From NCBI GenBank assembly GCA_022703505.1, contig JAKLDN010000003.1, positions 186,001 to 250,000 of the forward strand: 64,000 nt of DNA. The letters are read 5' to 3'. The notes below the pieces were generated by a model. The model was not told the origin of the DNA and made no database searches. It saw only the letters and a list, made by a program, of their open reading frames with translations. Source of the DNA: Spirochaetota bacterium (lineage in GTDB: Bacteria; Spirochaetota; Spirochaetia; Treponematales; UBA12059). Shown here one piece after another: positions 45,133-52,985 of this stretch (position 1 is its first letter; each line of letters opens with the position of its first letter). The position numbers and the translations under genes are program-made.

Positions 45133-46454
45133 AGATTAACCTCCGAGAATGGAAATAGCTGTTGCATTAGCCCCTTCTTGTGGGTCTTGAAGGCTTCGAT
45201 TCTGTCGGTTCGGGCGGAGATCAGGTCGTCCAGGGAGGAGAGGCAGGAGGCGATGCGGTGTTGTTCGGGAATTGAGGGTACTGCTATCGAGAAATTTCCG
45301 ATCTTTTCAAGTGTGACTCTTGTGATAGCCTGCCCTGACATCGAATCTATGATCTGGGTCTGAAGGTAGTCAGATAAGACTGAGTGAAACAAGAACTCCT
45401 GGTCGAGCGAGTCTCGCTTTCCTCGTAGCACAGCAACGCTTGAAAGTAGGGAGAACTCGAAATCGAGAATATTAAGGGCGCAATTGCCTGTATTAGCGCC
45501 ATCCTTTGTCAGAAGGACGTCGTGCCATTGCACTGGGCAACGATTGTAAATTGCATTGTGTTCTTCTTCAGAAATGTATGAAACATTCGACAGATCAATT
45601 TTACCATTATGAATGTTTTTGGATGTGAGATAAGGCCGAGGGCCAATCTTCGTCTTTGGAGAGAAGTGCGTCCCGTCCATGATTGTTTCGCATAGTTCTG
45701 TTAGTTTGCCGTACTTCCACTCCCCCGCATCCCGGAACTCCGGGAACCTCAGCCATGGCCGGGTTTCGCCTTCCCGGGGGAAGAGGTTCCGCAGAAGCCC
45801 CTTCTTGTGGGCCTTGAGCGCGTCGAGTTTCCGGGTTTCGGCGTCGATCAGGTCGTCCAGGGAGGAGAGGCAGGCGGCGATTTTATGTTGTTCGGCCTTG
45901 CTTCTGGGGATCGGGAGGATGATTTTAGTAAGACGAGATGCCGATAGGCCTAAAACCTTTGCACCTTGCGATTCTTTTTGGATTTGAGTACGGATGTGTT
46001 TTGATTTGAAAAGGTAGGCACCAAATCCAATGACCAGGATGTCGTCGTTTGGTCGAGCTAGAATCGTATGTTGACCGGCAACGACACGTTCGCCATTCAA
46101 TCGAACAATTTCGATGCTTTTCCCGATGTCATCCATGTCTTCCGACGCATCGGCGAAAACAATATCACCCTCAACGCAGTCGTTATCAGGACGGAAACCA
46201 TCTAACGACTCCGTGGGATTAATGAATGGGACCGTCTCACAGGTAACATCAAAGAGTGTGGAAAACTTGGTATGGATGTCGCCATAGTGAATATTCTTAA
46301 CGATACCCTGATTGTAATTGAGTTGGTCGCGGGAAAATGAGTTGTTGCCTTTGAATGAGTACACCTCACTCATCCGCATTCCTGTCCACCCCTCTGCATC
46401 CCGGAACTCCGGGAAGCGAAGCTTGGGCGTGAGGCGGGGCTTGTCGTCGTTCAT
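45129..46454 (-). CDS. hsdS: Type I restriction-modification specificity subunit HsdS
   Basis: 441 residues from the ATG at 46454, with AAGGA upstream. Two target-recognition domains, each introduced by RFPEFRDA-W and each followed by the conserved helix EQHxIAxCLSSLDDLIxAxT...HKKGLxxxLFP. The first TRD (SEVYSFKGNNSFS...) and the second (LCETIMDGTHFSPKTK...) read different half-sites. TRD-coding DNA is AT-rich, the conserved regions GC-rich. Exact DNA repeats at the two conserved regions could allow TRD exchange. Confidence 0.94.
   Translation of the reverse strand: MNDDKPRLTPKLRFPEFRDAEGWTGMRMSEVYSFKGNNSFSRDQLNYNQGIVKNIHYGDIHTKFSTLFDVTCETVPFINPTESLDGFRPDNDCVEGDIVFADASEDMDDIGKSIEIVRLNGERVVAGQHTILARPNDDILVIGFGAYLFKSKHIRTQIQKESQGAKVLGLSASRLTKIILPIPRSKAEQHKIAACLSSLDDLIDAETRKLDALKAHKKGLLRNLFPREGETRPWLRFPEFRDAGEWKYGKLTELCETIMDGTHFSPKTKIGPRPYLTSKNIHNGKIDLSNVSYISEEEHNAIYNRCPVQWHDVLLTKDGANTGNCALNILDFEFSLLSSVAVLRGKRDSLDQEFLFHSVLSDYLQTQIIDSMSGQAITRVTLEKIGNFSIAVPSIPEQHRIASCLSSLDDLISARTDRIEAFKTHKKGLMQQLFPFSEVNL
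45219..45874. repeat. 29-base exact direct repeats within hsdS
   Basis: The same 29 bases occur at 45219-45247 and 45846-45874 (the CLSSLDDLI helix), and a 20-base exact repeat GCATCCCGGAACTCCGGGAA occurs at 45727-45746 and 46396-46415 (the FPEFRDA segment). They flank the TRDs in the same orientation. Confidence 0.9.
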
Positions 46455-46471
46455 CCTGGATCCTTGATTCT

Positions 46472-49400
46472 TCACGATTCGTACGCGCTCAGTCCGGATA
46501 TGTCGCGGCCCCCGACGCGCTTCTTGAGCAGGGGGACGAGATCCTCCATGAGGGCCAGCTCCGCGGCCCGGCGGTCCTTCCACGGAAGGCTCCGGGGCTC
46601 CAGGAGTTCCGTGAGTCGTTCCCCGTCGAAGACCCTGCGCTCCAGGATCGCGTCCGTGAAGGTCCGGAGGCGGTCGGGGGCAAGACCGTGCTTCCGGGCG
46701 AGGCCGGCGAGTTCCGCGGCGCGGCGCTCGTCCCGGAATCGGCGGTAGCCGGCCTCGATCTCCTTCTGATCCAGGCCCTGGCCGGCCCTGAGGGTGCGGA
46801 CGTAGTCGGCGATGGTGTCGCCCTCGTCCAGGAACTTGGCGTCCGCCTGAATGAGGCCGATGAGCTGGTCCCGGCTCATCTTCAGCTTGTCCGGGCTCTC
46901 GTTGGAGAACCGGGCGAGCAGGGCCATGATGTAGTCGTAGTCGATGTCCGCGGAAGCGAAGAGGACGAACTCGAAGTCTAGCTGGTCCGCGGCGCTCTCG
47001 CCGGCGGCGCCGTCCCGGTCCCGCTCGGCGCGGAGGCGCTGGGCGGTCTCCAGGTACACGCCCCGGAAGGCGTTGAGCCGGTCTCGGGGCAGGAGCCGCT
47101 CCACGGCGGCCTCGGCCTCGGGGGGGATGTCGGTGTACTGGTCCAGTTGGGTCTTCAGGCGCTGGACCTCCCGGAAGCGCTCGACGAAGGCCGCCCGGGC
47201 CTCGTCGCCCCGCAGGGCGGGGACGGACTCGGGCTCGGGCTTAAGCCCCTGGGATCGCAGGAAGTCGTCCAGCCTGCTAAGGGCGGCGGTGAGCTTCTCG
47301 ACCACCTTGGGCGCGGGCTCCACCAGCCAGATCTCCCGGGCCTTGGTGTCGCTCTCCACCCCGGAGAAGAGGACGATGGCCGCGTCCACGGCGGCCTGCT
47401 GCTGGCGGAAGTCGAGAATCTGGCCGTGGGGTTTTGCGGCGTTGAGCACCCGGTTGGTCCGGGAGAAGGCCTGGATGAGGCCGTGGTGCCGGAGGTTTTT
47501 GTCCACGTAGAGGGTGTTGAGATACTGGGAGTCGAAGCCGGTCAGAAGCATGTCCACCACGATGGTGAGGTCGATCTTCTCCCGGCCCCTGCGGGGGAGG
47601 TCGGCGTTGGGGAACTTCTGGTCTTTGATGCGCTTCTGGACGTCCTGGTAGTAGAGGTCGAAGTCCCCGAGGGAGTGGTTGGTGCCGTAGGAGGAATTGT
47701 AGGCCTCGAGGATGGAACGGAGGGCGGCCTTCTTGCGGTCCGGGTCCTTCTCGTTGTCGGCCTTTTCCTGGGGGAGGTCCTCCTGGAGCTGGCGCACGTC
47801 GGCGTCCCCGTCCGCGGGAGGGGAGAAGACGCAGGCGATCTTGAGGGGAACGAAGTCCGGATCCTCGACCCGGCGCTCGGCCTGGAGGGTTCGGAAGAGC
47901 CCGAAGTATTCGACGGCGTCGTCGATGGAGGCCGTGGCCAGGAGGGCGTTGAAGCGGCGCTGATGGGTGGCGGCGTCGTGCTTGTCCAGAATGGCCGCGA
48001 CGATCTTCTCCTTCTTCAACGTCTCACCCGGCTTGAGCTCCGCCTCGCCCTCGGGGCGGTAGTAGTCCACGTGGAAGCGCAGGACGTTCCGGTCCTCGAT
48101 GGCGTGGGTGATGGTGTACCTGTGCAGTTCCCGCTGGAAGGTGTCCACGGTGGTGCGGAAGGACGCCCGGTCGTCCTCGACCTGGACGCGGGTGGCGTTC
48201 TCCTCGAAGATGGGCGTGCCGGTGAATCCGAAGAGCTGGGCCCGGGGAAAGAAGTCCCGGATGGCCTGGTGGTTGTCCCCGAACTGGGACCGGTGGCACT
48301 CGTCGAAGATGAAGACGAATCGCTTATTCCGCAGGGGCTCCAGGCGCTCCGTGAATGTCTCGCGGCCGCGGTCGGCCCTCGGGCGGTTGCGCTTGCTGTT
48401 CTCGTCCAGGGCCAGGCCGAGCTTCTGGATGGTGGTGACGATGACCTTGTCCGCCTTGTCCTCGGAGAGCATGCGCCGGACCAGGGCGGCGGTGTTGGTG
48501 TTCTCCTCCACGCAGCCTTCCTGGAAGCGGTTGAACTCTTCCCGGGTCTGGCGGTCCAGGTCCTTGCGGTCCACGACGAAGAGGCACTTGTCGATGGCCG
48601 GATTGTCCTTGAGGAGGGTGGATGCCTTGAAGGAGGTGAGGGTCTTGCCGCTGCCGGTGGTGTGCCAGATGTAGCCGTTGCCGTTGTCCTGCTCGATGCA
48701 GTCCAGGATGGCCTGGACCGCGTAGATCTGGTAGGGCCGCATTATGAGTAGCTTCTGCTCGCTCTGGATGAGGACCATGTAGCGGCTGATCATGCGGCCC
48801 AGGACGCACTTCTGGAGGAAGCGGTCGGAGAAATCGTCCAGGTGGTTTACGGGCGTGTTGTCCGGATCGGCGAAGCGATAGACCGGGAGAAACTGTTCGG
48901 AGGCGTTGAAGGCGAAGTGCCGGGGGTTGTTGTTGGCGAAGTAGAAGGTCTCGGTTCGGTTGCTGACGATGAAGAGCTGGATGAAACACAGGAGGGTGCG
49001 GGTGTACCCGTTGCCGGGATCGCTCTTGTATTCGACCACCTGCTCCATGGCGCGGCGGGGGCTGACGCCCAGGGTCTTGAGCTCGACTTGGACCACGGGC
49101 ACCCCGTTGATGAGTAGCAGGACGTCGTACCGGTGGTGGCTGTAGTCCGTGTTGATGCGGAGCTGGTGGACGACCTCGAAGTCGTTCTTGCACCAGTCGC
49201 GGATGTTGACGAGAGTGTAGGACAGCGGGGTGCCGTCGTCCCGGAAGAAGTCGCTCTTTTCCCGGAGGACTTTGCTTGCGGCGAAGACGTCCGGGGTGAC
49301 CAGTTCGTCCAGGAGGCGCTGGAACTCGCCGTCCGTGAGGTGGACGCGGTTCAAGGCCTCGAACTTCCCGCGGAAGTTGAGCTCCAGGGCGGCCCGGTCG

Positions 49401-49570
49401 CGGATGTCCGGACGGTAGGCATACTTGAGCCCGCGCAGCTTCTCGATGAACGCAGTTTCGATGTCCTGCTCCCGGACGTAGAGGGGCTTGGAATCGGATC
49501 CCTGCGGGTAGGTCGCGTCAGAAGCTGGTTTCATGGAATCGTGGTTTTTATTCGATTCGGGATCCGACAT
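46472..49570 (-). CDS. hsdR: Type I restriction enzyme HsdR
   Basis: 1032 residues. N-terminal nuclease motif YDVLLLINGVPVVQVELKTLG (Asp...Glu-x-Lys), motor domain with HTTGSGKTLTSF (Walker A), FIFDECHRSQFGD (DEAH-like box) and FGFTGTPIFEENA, and helicase VVDMLLTGFDSQYLNTLYVDK. It translocates and cuts DNA lacking the HsdM mark. It ends 17 bases before hsdS and begins 19 bases after the SecB-like gene, all on one strand. Confidence 0.96.
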   Translation of the reverse strand: MSDPESNKNHDSMKPASDATYPQGSDSKPLYVREQDIETAFIEKLRGLKYAYRPDIRDRAALELNFRGKFEALNRVHLTDGEFQRLLDELVTPDVFAASKVLREKSDFFRDDGTPLSYTLVNIRDWCKNDFEVVHQLRINTDYSHHRYDVLLLINGVPVVQVELKTLGVSPRRAMEQVVEYKSDPGNGYTRTLLCFIQLFIVSNRTETFYFANNNPRHFAFNASEQFLPVYRFADPDNTPVNHLDDFSDRFLQKCVLGRMISRYMVLIQSEQKLLIMRPYQIYAVQAILDCIEQDNGNGYIWHTTGSGKTLTSFKASTLLKDNPAIDKCLFVVDRKDLDRQTREEFNRFQEGCVEENTNTAALVRRMLSEDKADKVIVTTIQKLGLALDENSKRNRPRADRGRETFTERLEPLRNKRFVFIFDECHRSQFGDNHQAIRDFFPRAQLFGFTGTPIFEENATRVQVEDDRASFRTTVDTFQRELHRYTITHAIEDRNVLRFHVDYYRPEGEAELKPGETLKKEKIVAAILDKHDAATHQRRFNALLATASIDDAVEYFGLFRTLQAERRVEDPDFVPLKIACVFSPPADGDADVRQLQEDLPQEKADNEKDPDRKKAALRSILEAYNSSYGTNHSLGDFDLYYQDVQKRIKDQKFPNADLPRRGREKIDLTIVVDMLLTGFDSQYLNTLYVDKNLRHHGLIQAFSRTNRVLNAAKPHGQILDFRQQQAAVDAAIVLFSGVESDTKAREIWLVEPAPKVVEKLTAALSRLDDFLRSQGLKPEPESVPALRGDEARAAFVERFREVQRLKTQLDQYTDIPPEAEAAVERLLPRDRLNAFRGVYLETAQRLRAERDRDGAAGESAADQLDFEFVLFASADIDYDYIMALLARFSNESPDKLKMSRDQLIGLIQADAKFLDEGDTIADYVRTLRAGQGLDQKEIEAGYRRFRDERRAAELAGLARKHGLAPDRLRTFTDAILERRVFDGERLTELLEPRSLPWKDRRAAELALMEDLVPLLKKRVGGRDISGLSAYES

Positions 49571-49589
49571 AGACAGCCTCGCTCCAATC

Positions 49590-50030
49590 CTACAGAAGCC
49601 AGGGAAGTGAAACCGGCGCCATACCCAGGCGGCTCATCCCGTCGTGCGCGTGCTGACGGAAGAGGGGCCAGAGGGTCCTTTGGATCTGTTTTTCCATGAA
49701 AACCTTTCGCACCTCTTCGTCGGCCCACAACTCCGTGAACGTCGGGAGATCGGTGACGCCGAATGCGATGATGAACCCGGATTCCTGTTTGAAGAACGGA
49801 GCATCCTGGAAGCTTACCGTAAGCTCGTATTTCATGCGAAACACCCTTGTATCCGGTATTGGAGCCAACGGGTCGTCCTGGGCAAAGGACTGCTTGCATT
49901 CGATCGTAAGGTTGCTTCCCGGAGCCGGCATAGGGCCGAGCGCCTCGGAGCGCAACAGCATAGGTTTGATATCCTGTAGAGTGATTGCGTGGAGGAATCT
50001 CGTCAGCCTGTCGTTGATGCCGCCGCTCAT
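49590..50030 (-). CDS. SecB-like chaperone of a toxin-antitoxin-chaperone module
   Basis: 146 residues (SecB is about 155). Features that fit SecB: VFRMKYELTVSFQDAPFFKQESGFIIAFGV, followed by EKQIQRTLWPLFRQHAHDGMSRLGMAPVSLPWL, which matches SecB's LFPYARE...RGGFPPLxLxP pattern. The ATG at 50030 overlaps the antitoxin stop (TGATG). In known tripartite TAC systems a SecB-like protein protects the antitoxin from degradation and helps it fold. Assignment rests on weak similarity plus context. Confidence 0.68.
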   Translation of the reverse strand: MSGGINDRLTRFLHAITLQDIKPMLLRSEALGPMPAPGSNLTIECKQSFAQDDPLAPIPDTRVFRMKYELTVSFQDAPFFKQESGFIIAFGVTDLPTFTELWADEEVRKVFMEKQIQRTLWPLFRQHAHDGMSRLGMAPVSLPWLL

Positions 50031-50737
50031 CACGCCGCTCCTTGGCTGTGGTTGGGTTGAACGACTGTCTTCGGAAGCTCCGTGGTCGTTTCGTCGGACC
50101 ATCGAGCCTCGATATACAACCGAGAATAGTCCTGAAAGGAGGCCGCGCCGACGTATATGGCAACTTGCTCCGGTATCGTACGGTCGTTGCGCTCGGCGCA
50201 GGCCTCGATCTTCTCGCGTTGGATCGGAGTGAGACATCCCGAAAGGGCGCCCAGCCCCGACCAGCGGAGCGCCGATCGGACGCCTTCGGACTCCTCGATT
50301 CGGCGACGCTGGATGGCTCCGATCCTGCCGGAGTTGATGTCGTACATCGCCTTGAACGTACAGGGGTCGGCGGCGAGTTTCAGAAGTAGACGATTGGCGG
50401 GGCCGGGCGGAGCCCCCTTCTCGTAGCTGTTCATGGTGAGCTCCCCGAACCCGAGGATGGCTCCGAAGGCCTTTTGGCTGGCGCCGTAGCGGGTTCGAAG
50501 AGCCACGAGGTCCGCGGGAGAAGGAGCCTCGTACAACAGGGCATACGCCTCGCGGGCGGCCTCGAGATTCTCGTCGAGCTGGCCGGGGGCCTCAAACTCG
50601 TCTCCGCAAGTGAGACAGCGCGAGTAGTGGGCGTTGAAAGAAACCTCCTTGCCCTTGATCGTCACCTGTTCAACCCGCTCGACGATCTCGATATCACGGG
50701 TTGTCCCGCAGCGAGAGCACGGCTGTCGATTACTCAT
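50030..50737 (-). CDS. MqsA-like antitoxin with zinc finger, HTH and C-terminal extension
   Basis: 235 residues from the ATG at 50737 (GAGGG upstream; it overlaps the toxin stop by 8 bases). Cys7, Cys10, Cys41 and Cys44 form an MqsA/YgiT-type zinc site. A helix-turn-helix follows at about 77-130 (LVALRTRYGASQKAFGAILGFGELTMNSYEKG). E. coli MqsA is 131 residues; here about 100 more residues follow. This size is expected if the tail carries a chaperone-addiction sequence as in TAC antitoxins. Likely represses its own operon at the palindrome 51111-51128. Confidence 0.78.
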   Translation of the reverse strand: MSNRQPCSRCGTTRDIEIVERVEQVTIKGKEVSFNAHYSRCLTCGDEFEAPGQLDENLEAAREAYALLYEAPSPADLVALRTRYGASQKAFGAILGFGELTMNSYEKGAPPGPANRLLLKLAADPCTFKAMYDINSGRIGAIQRRRIEESEGVRSALRWSGLGALSGCLTPIQREKIEACAERNDRTIPEQVAIYVGAASFQDYSRLYIEARWSDETTTELPKTVVQPNHSQGAA

Positions 50738-51059
50738 AATTGCCCTCATCATGAAACGACATCACGATACCGGCATCCCCATCGGTGTCGGTCCAGATCT
50801 TCAGCTTGATGTACAACAGAATCCCGTCTCCCGGTGGTGCCTGTCGCGTATACGGCTGATAAAAGATCATCACGTCTCCAGGCGACCCATCATCATCGGG
50901 CTCCGGCCCTTTGGCATAGTGCTCGGGCCTCAGATCTGCGATGATCTCGTAGGCGTCCTCCTCGCTAAGTCCTTCATCCAGCATGAATTCCTTTGTCTTA
51001 CGCCTGTTGCGGGGCTTCCAGGCGAGCTTTCGAGCCGCTAGAAGTGGCTTGAGGCGCAT
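50730..51059 (-). CDS. MqsR-like toxin (probable mRNA interferase)
   Basis: 109 residues from the ATG at 51059; a 120-residue version from the ATG at 51092 is possible, but that codon lies two bases from the predicted -10, upstream of the expected transcription start. The pattern KTKEFMLDEGLSEEDAYEIIADLRPEHYAKGPEPD, then ILLYIKLKIW and GIVMSFHDE, fits MqsR-like RelE-fold toxins, which cut mRNA. It is first in the operon, toxin before antitoxin as in E. coli mqsRA. Confidence 0.68.
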   Translation of the reverse strand: MRLKPLLAARKLAWKPRNRRKTKEFMLDEGLSEEDAYEIIADLRPEHYAKGPEPDDDGSPGDVMIFYQPYTRQAPPGDGILLYIKLKIWTDTDGDAGIVMSFHDEGNYE

Positions 51060-51094
51060 GAGGAATAGCTGGGTCGCGAGCGTTCCGCCCATTC

Positions 51095-51123
51095 AATATA
51101 CTCCCATTATCGGTATCGCGCAA
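51095..51123 (-). promoter_or_regulatory. Promoter of the toxin-antitoxin-chaperone genes
   Basis: Minus strand: TTGCGC (51123-51118), 17 bases, TATATT (51100-51095). Transcription would start about 51088. The region is AT-rich. Confidence 0.55.
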
Positions 51124-51128
51124 TACCG
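51111..51128. promoter_or_regulatory. Palindromic operator candidate of the TA operon
   Basis: CGGTAT-CGCGCA-ATACCG, 6+6 bases symmetric around a 6-base gap, overlapping the -35. This is where an MqsA-type autorepressor would bind. Confidence 0.55.
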
Positions 51129-51546
51129 GTATGTGGGCTCATTTGAAGAATCCATTCCTAGAAAGAATAGAAGTAATGAGTATACATAGATAGAACGGCA
51201 CCCTTGCTTTCATGGTTTTACCTTTTCTTGAGATGAAAACATGATAGCGAACTCCGGGGAAAAGACAAGATATCAATCCCCGGTGTTAACAATATGGTGG
51301 TCAATCATACCGTCTTTGATTGAAATATGGCTCCAACCTACGAGGGGGTAGCGGAGTCCACTGCAGCGCCCTTCAGGGCGCGAGGAGGACGTAGCAAGGG
51401 GGAGCCACGTCTGCAACCCCCGCCTTCGCCCTTTGGGCGAAGGCGGCGAACACGCGGAACCGGGCTTCCCGCAGCAGGCCCCGCGTTGCTTGAAGGATAT
51501 TCGACGCTTCCCGAGGAGCTCCGCCGCGGGTGCTACCCCGAAAGGT
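51129..51546. other. 418-base intergenic stretch with strong hairpins and no gene
   Basis: 51129-51325 is AT-rich and belongs in character to the island. 51326-51546 is GC-rich and structured: GCGCCC-TTCA-GGGCGC (51366-51381), an 11-base perfect stem CGCCTTCGCCC-TTT-GGGCGAAGGCG (51421-51445), and GGCTCC near 51329 pairing with GGGAGCC near 51400. No open frame here has family features, no T-run follows the stems. It may be a non-coding RNA or a degraded repeat. Confidence 0.5.
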
Positions 51547-51786
51547 TCAGCTGTCCGCCCCCGGCTGGTCGAAGAGGCCCAGTTCGGGCTTGTCCTCCGG
51601 GGCCGCGGGTTGGTTGAGGAGGATCTCCACCCGGCTCTCGATCTTGGCCAGGTCCCGCTCCAGGCCCTTGGAGAGCTTGATGCCCTCCTCGAAGACCGCC
51701 ACGGCCTCCTCCAGGGGCAGCTCGGGATCCCGGATCTTTTCGGAAAGCTCCTCCAGACGGCGCAGTCGTTCCTCGAACTGTTTCAT
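51547..51786 (-). CDS. xseB: Exodeoxyribonuclease VII small subunit
   Basis: 79 residues, the usual size. KQFEERLRRLEELSEKIRDPELPLEEAVAVFEEGIKL is the XseB signature: a helical hairpin. Exonuclease VII degrades single-stranded DNA. Its ATG overlaps the xseA stop (ATGA). Confidence 0.93.
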   Translation of the reverse strand: MKQFEERLRRLEELSEKIRDPELPLEEAVAVFEEGIKLSKGLERDLAKIESRVEILLNQPAAPEDKPELGLFDQPGADS

Positions 51787-52985
51787 GGCTCGGACTCCTC
51801 GATGACGGCCGCGGAGGCGCCGCGGGCGAACTGCAATGTGACCCGGTCCCGAGGGGATAGCTCCCGGGAGTCCCGGACGGCCCGCCCCGTGTCCGCACTT
51901 CGGACCACGGCGAAGCCGCGCGAAAGGACGGCCTGGGGGCTGGCCGAGGCGAGGGAGAGGCTGGCAAGGTCGAAGCGGTGGCGCGAGCGGACCAGGGAGT
52001 CCCGCATGCCCAGGACCAGGTCCTCCTTGAGGTCGTCGAAGCGCTGGAGCCGGGGCTGGAGGACGCGGCGGAACCGGAGCTCCAGGGACTCGGGGTCGAA
52101 TTGGTTGATCACCGCCCGGGTGCGCTCCAGGCGTCGGCGGACCTCCTCGGCCATGGACGAGCCCAGGGAGGCGGCCGTCTCGGCCAGGCGGCCCCGGCTC
52201 TCGGACACGAGCTCCGCGGCCGCGGAGGGGGTGGGGGCGCGGAGGTCCGCGGCGAAGTCCGTGAGGGCCCAGTCGATCTCGTGCCCCACGGCGCTGATAA
52301 CGGGGATCTCGGATTCCGCCACGGCCCGTACGACCTCCTCGTCCGAAAAGGCCAGGAGGTCCTCCAGGGAACCTCCCCCGCGCCCGACGATCAGGACCTC
52401 CGCCATGCGGTACCGGTTGGCGGTGCGGATCTGGCGGGCTATCTCGACGGGGGCGTCGGCGCCCTGGACCGCCGCGGGCAGGACGATGACCCGGATCCCC
52501 GCGTTCCGCCGGCCCAGGACGTTCAGGATGTCCCGGATTGCGGCCCCGGTGGGGCTGGTCACGACGGCCACGGTCTCGGGGAAGCGGGGGAGGGGGCGCT
52601 TCCGGTCCGGGTCGAAGAGTCCCTCCGCGGCCAGTCGGCGCTTGCGCTCCTCCAGGAGGGCCAGGATGTCCCCCTGGCCGGCCCGGACGAGGTTTTCGCA
52701 GACCAGCTGGTATTGGCCCCGGGCGGCGTACACGGACAGGGAGCCCTCGGCGCGGACCAGCATCCCGTCCGCGGGGGCGAAGTCCAGGCGGGAGGCGCGG
52801 CCCCGGAAGAGGACGGCCTGGAGCATGGCCTGGCGGTCCTTGAGGGTGAAGTAGACATGGCCGGAGCCCGCGGGCCGCCAGTTGGAGATCTCCCCCTCCA
52901 CGACGACCCCGGAGAAGCCGTCCTCCAAGACCCCCTTGATCAATTCGGTGATCTCGGAGACCTGGAAGACCTTGGGATCGCTCAT
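51783..52985 (-). CDS. xseA: Exodeoxyribonuclease VII large subunit
   Basis: 400 residues. N-terminal OB fold (VVVEGEISNWRPAGSGHVYFTLKDRQAMLQAVLF) and the catalytic core with VVTSPTGAAIRDIL, EVLIVGRGGGSLEDLLAFSDEEVVRA, IPVISAVGHEIDWALTDFAADLRAPTPSAAAEL. It is coupled by ATGA overlaps to lon upstream and xseB downstream. Confidence 0.96.
   Translation of the reverse strand: MSDPKVFQVSEITELIKGVLEDGFSGVVVEGEISNWRPAGSGHVYFTLKDRQAMLQAVLFRGRASRLDFAPADGMLVRAEGSLSVYAARGQYQLVCENLVRAGQGDILALLEERKRRLAAEGLFDPDRKRPLPRFPETVAVVTSPTGAAIRDILNVLGRRNAGIRVIVLPAAVQGADAPVEIARQIRTANRYRMAEVLIVGRGGGSLEDLLAFSDEEVVRAVAESEIPVISAVGHEIDWALTDFAADLRAPTPSAAAELVSESRGRLAETAASLGSSMAEEVRRRLERTRAVINQFDPESLELRFRRVLQPRLQRFDDLKEDLVLGMRDSLVRSRHRFDLASLSLASASPQAVLSRGFAVVRSADTGRAVRDSRELSPRDRVTLQFARGASAAVIEESEP

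Noticed and set aside
51059-51092. Toxin start at the first ATG (51092)
   Set aside because: It lies two bases from the predicted -10, so it would be upstream of the transcript's 5' end; the next ATG matches the family's N-terminus better.
51421-51445. Intrinsic terminator
   Set aside because: The stem is perfect but no T-run follows on either strand.
41100-51500. Prophage or integrative element
   Set aside because: No integrase, recombinase, phage structural or conjugation gene is present; the cargo is only restriction and toxin-antitoxin genes.
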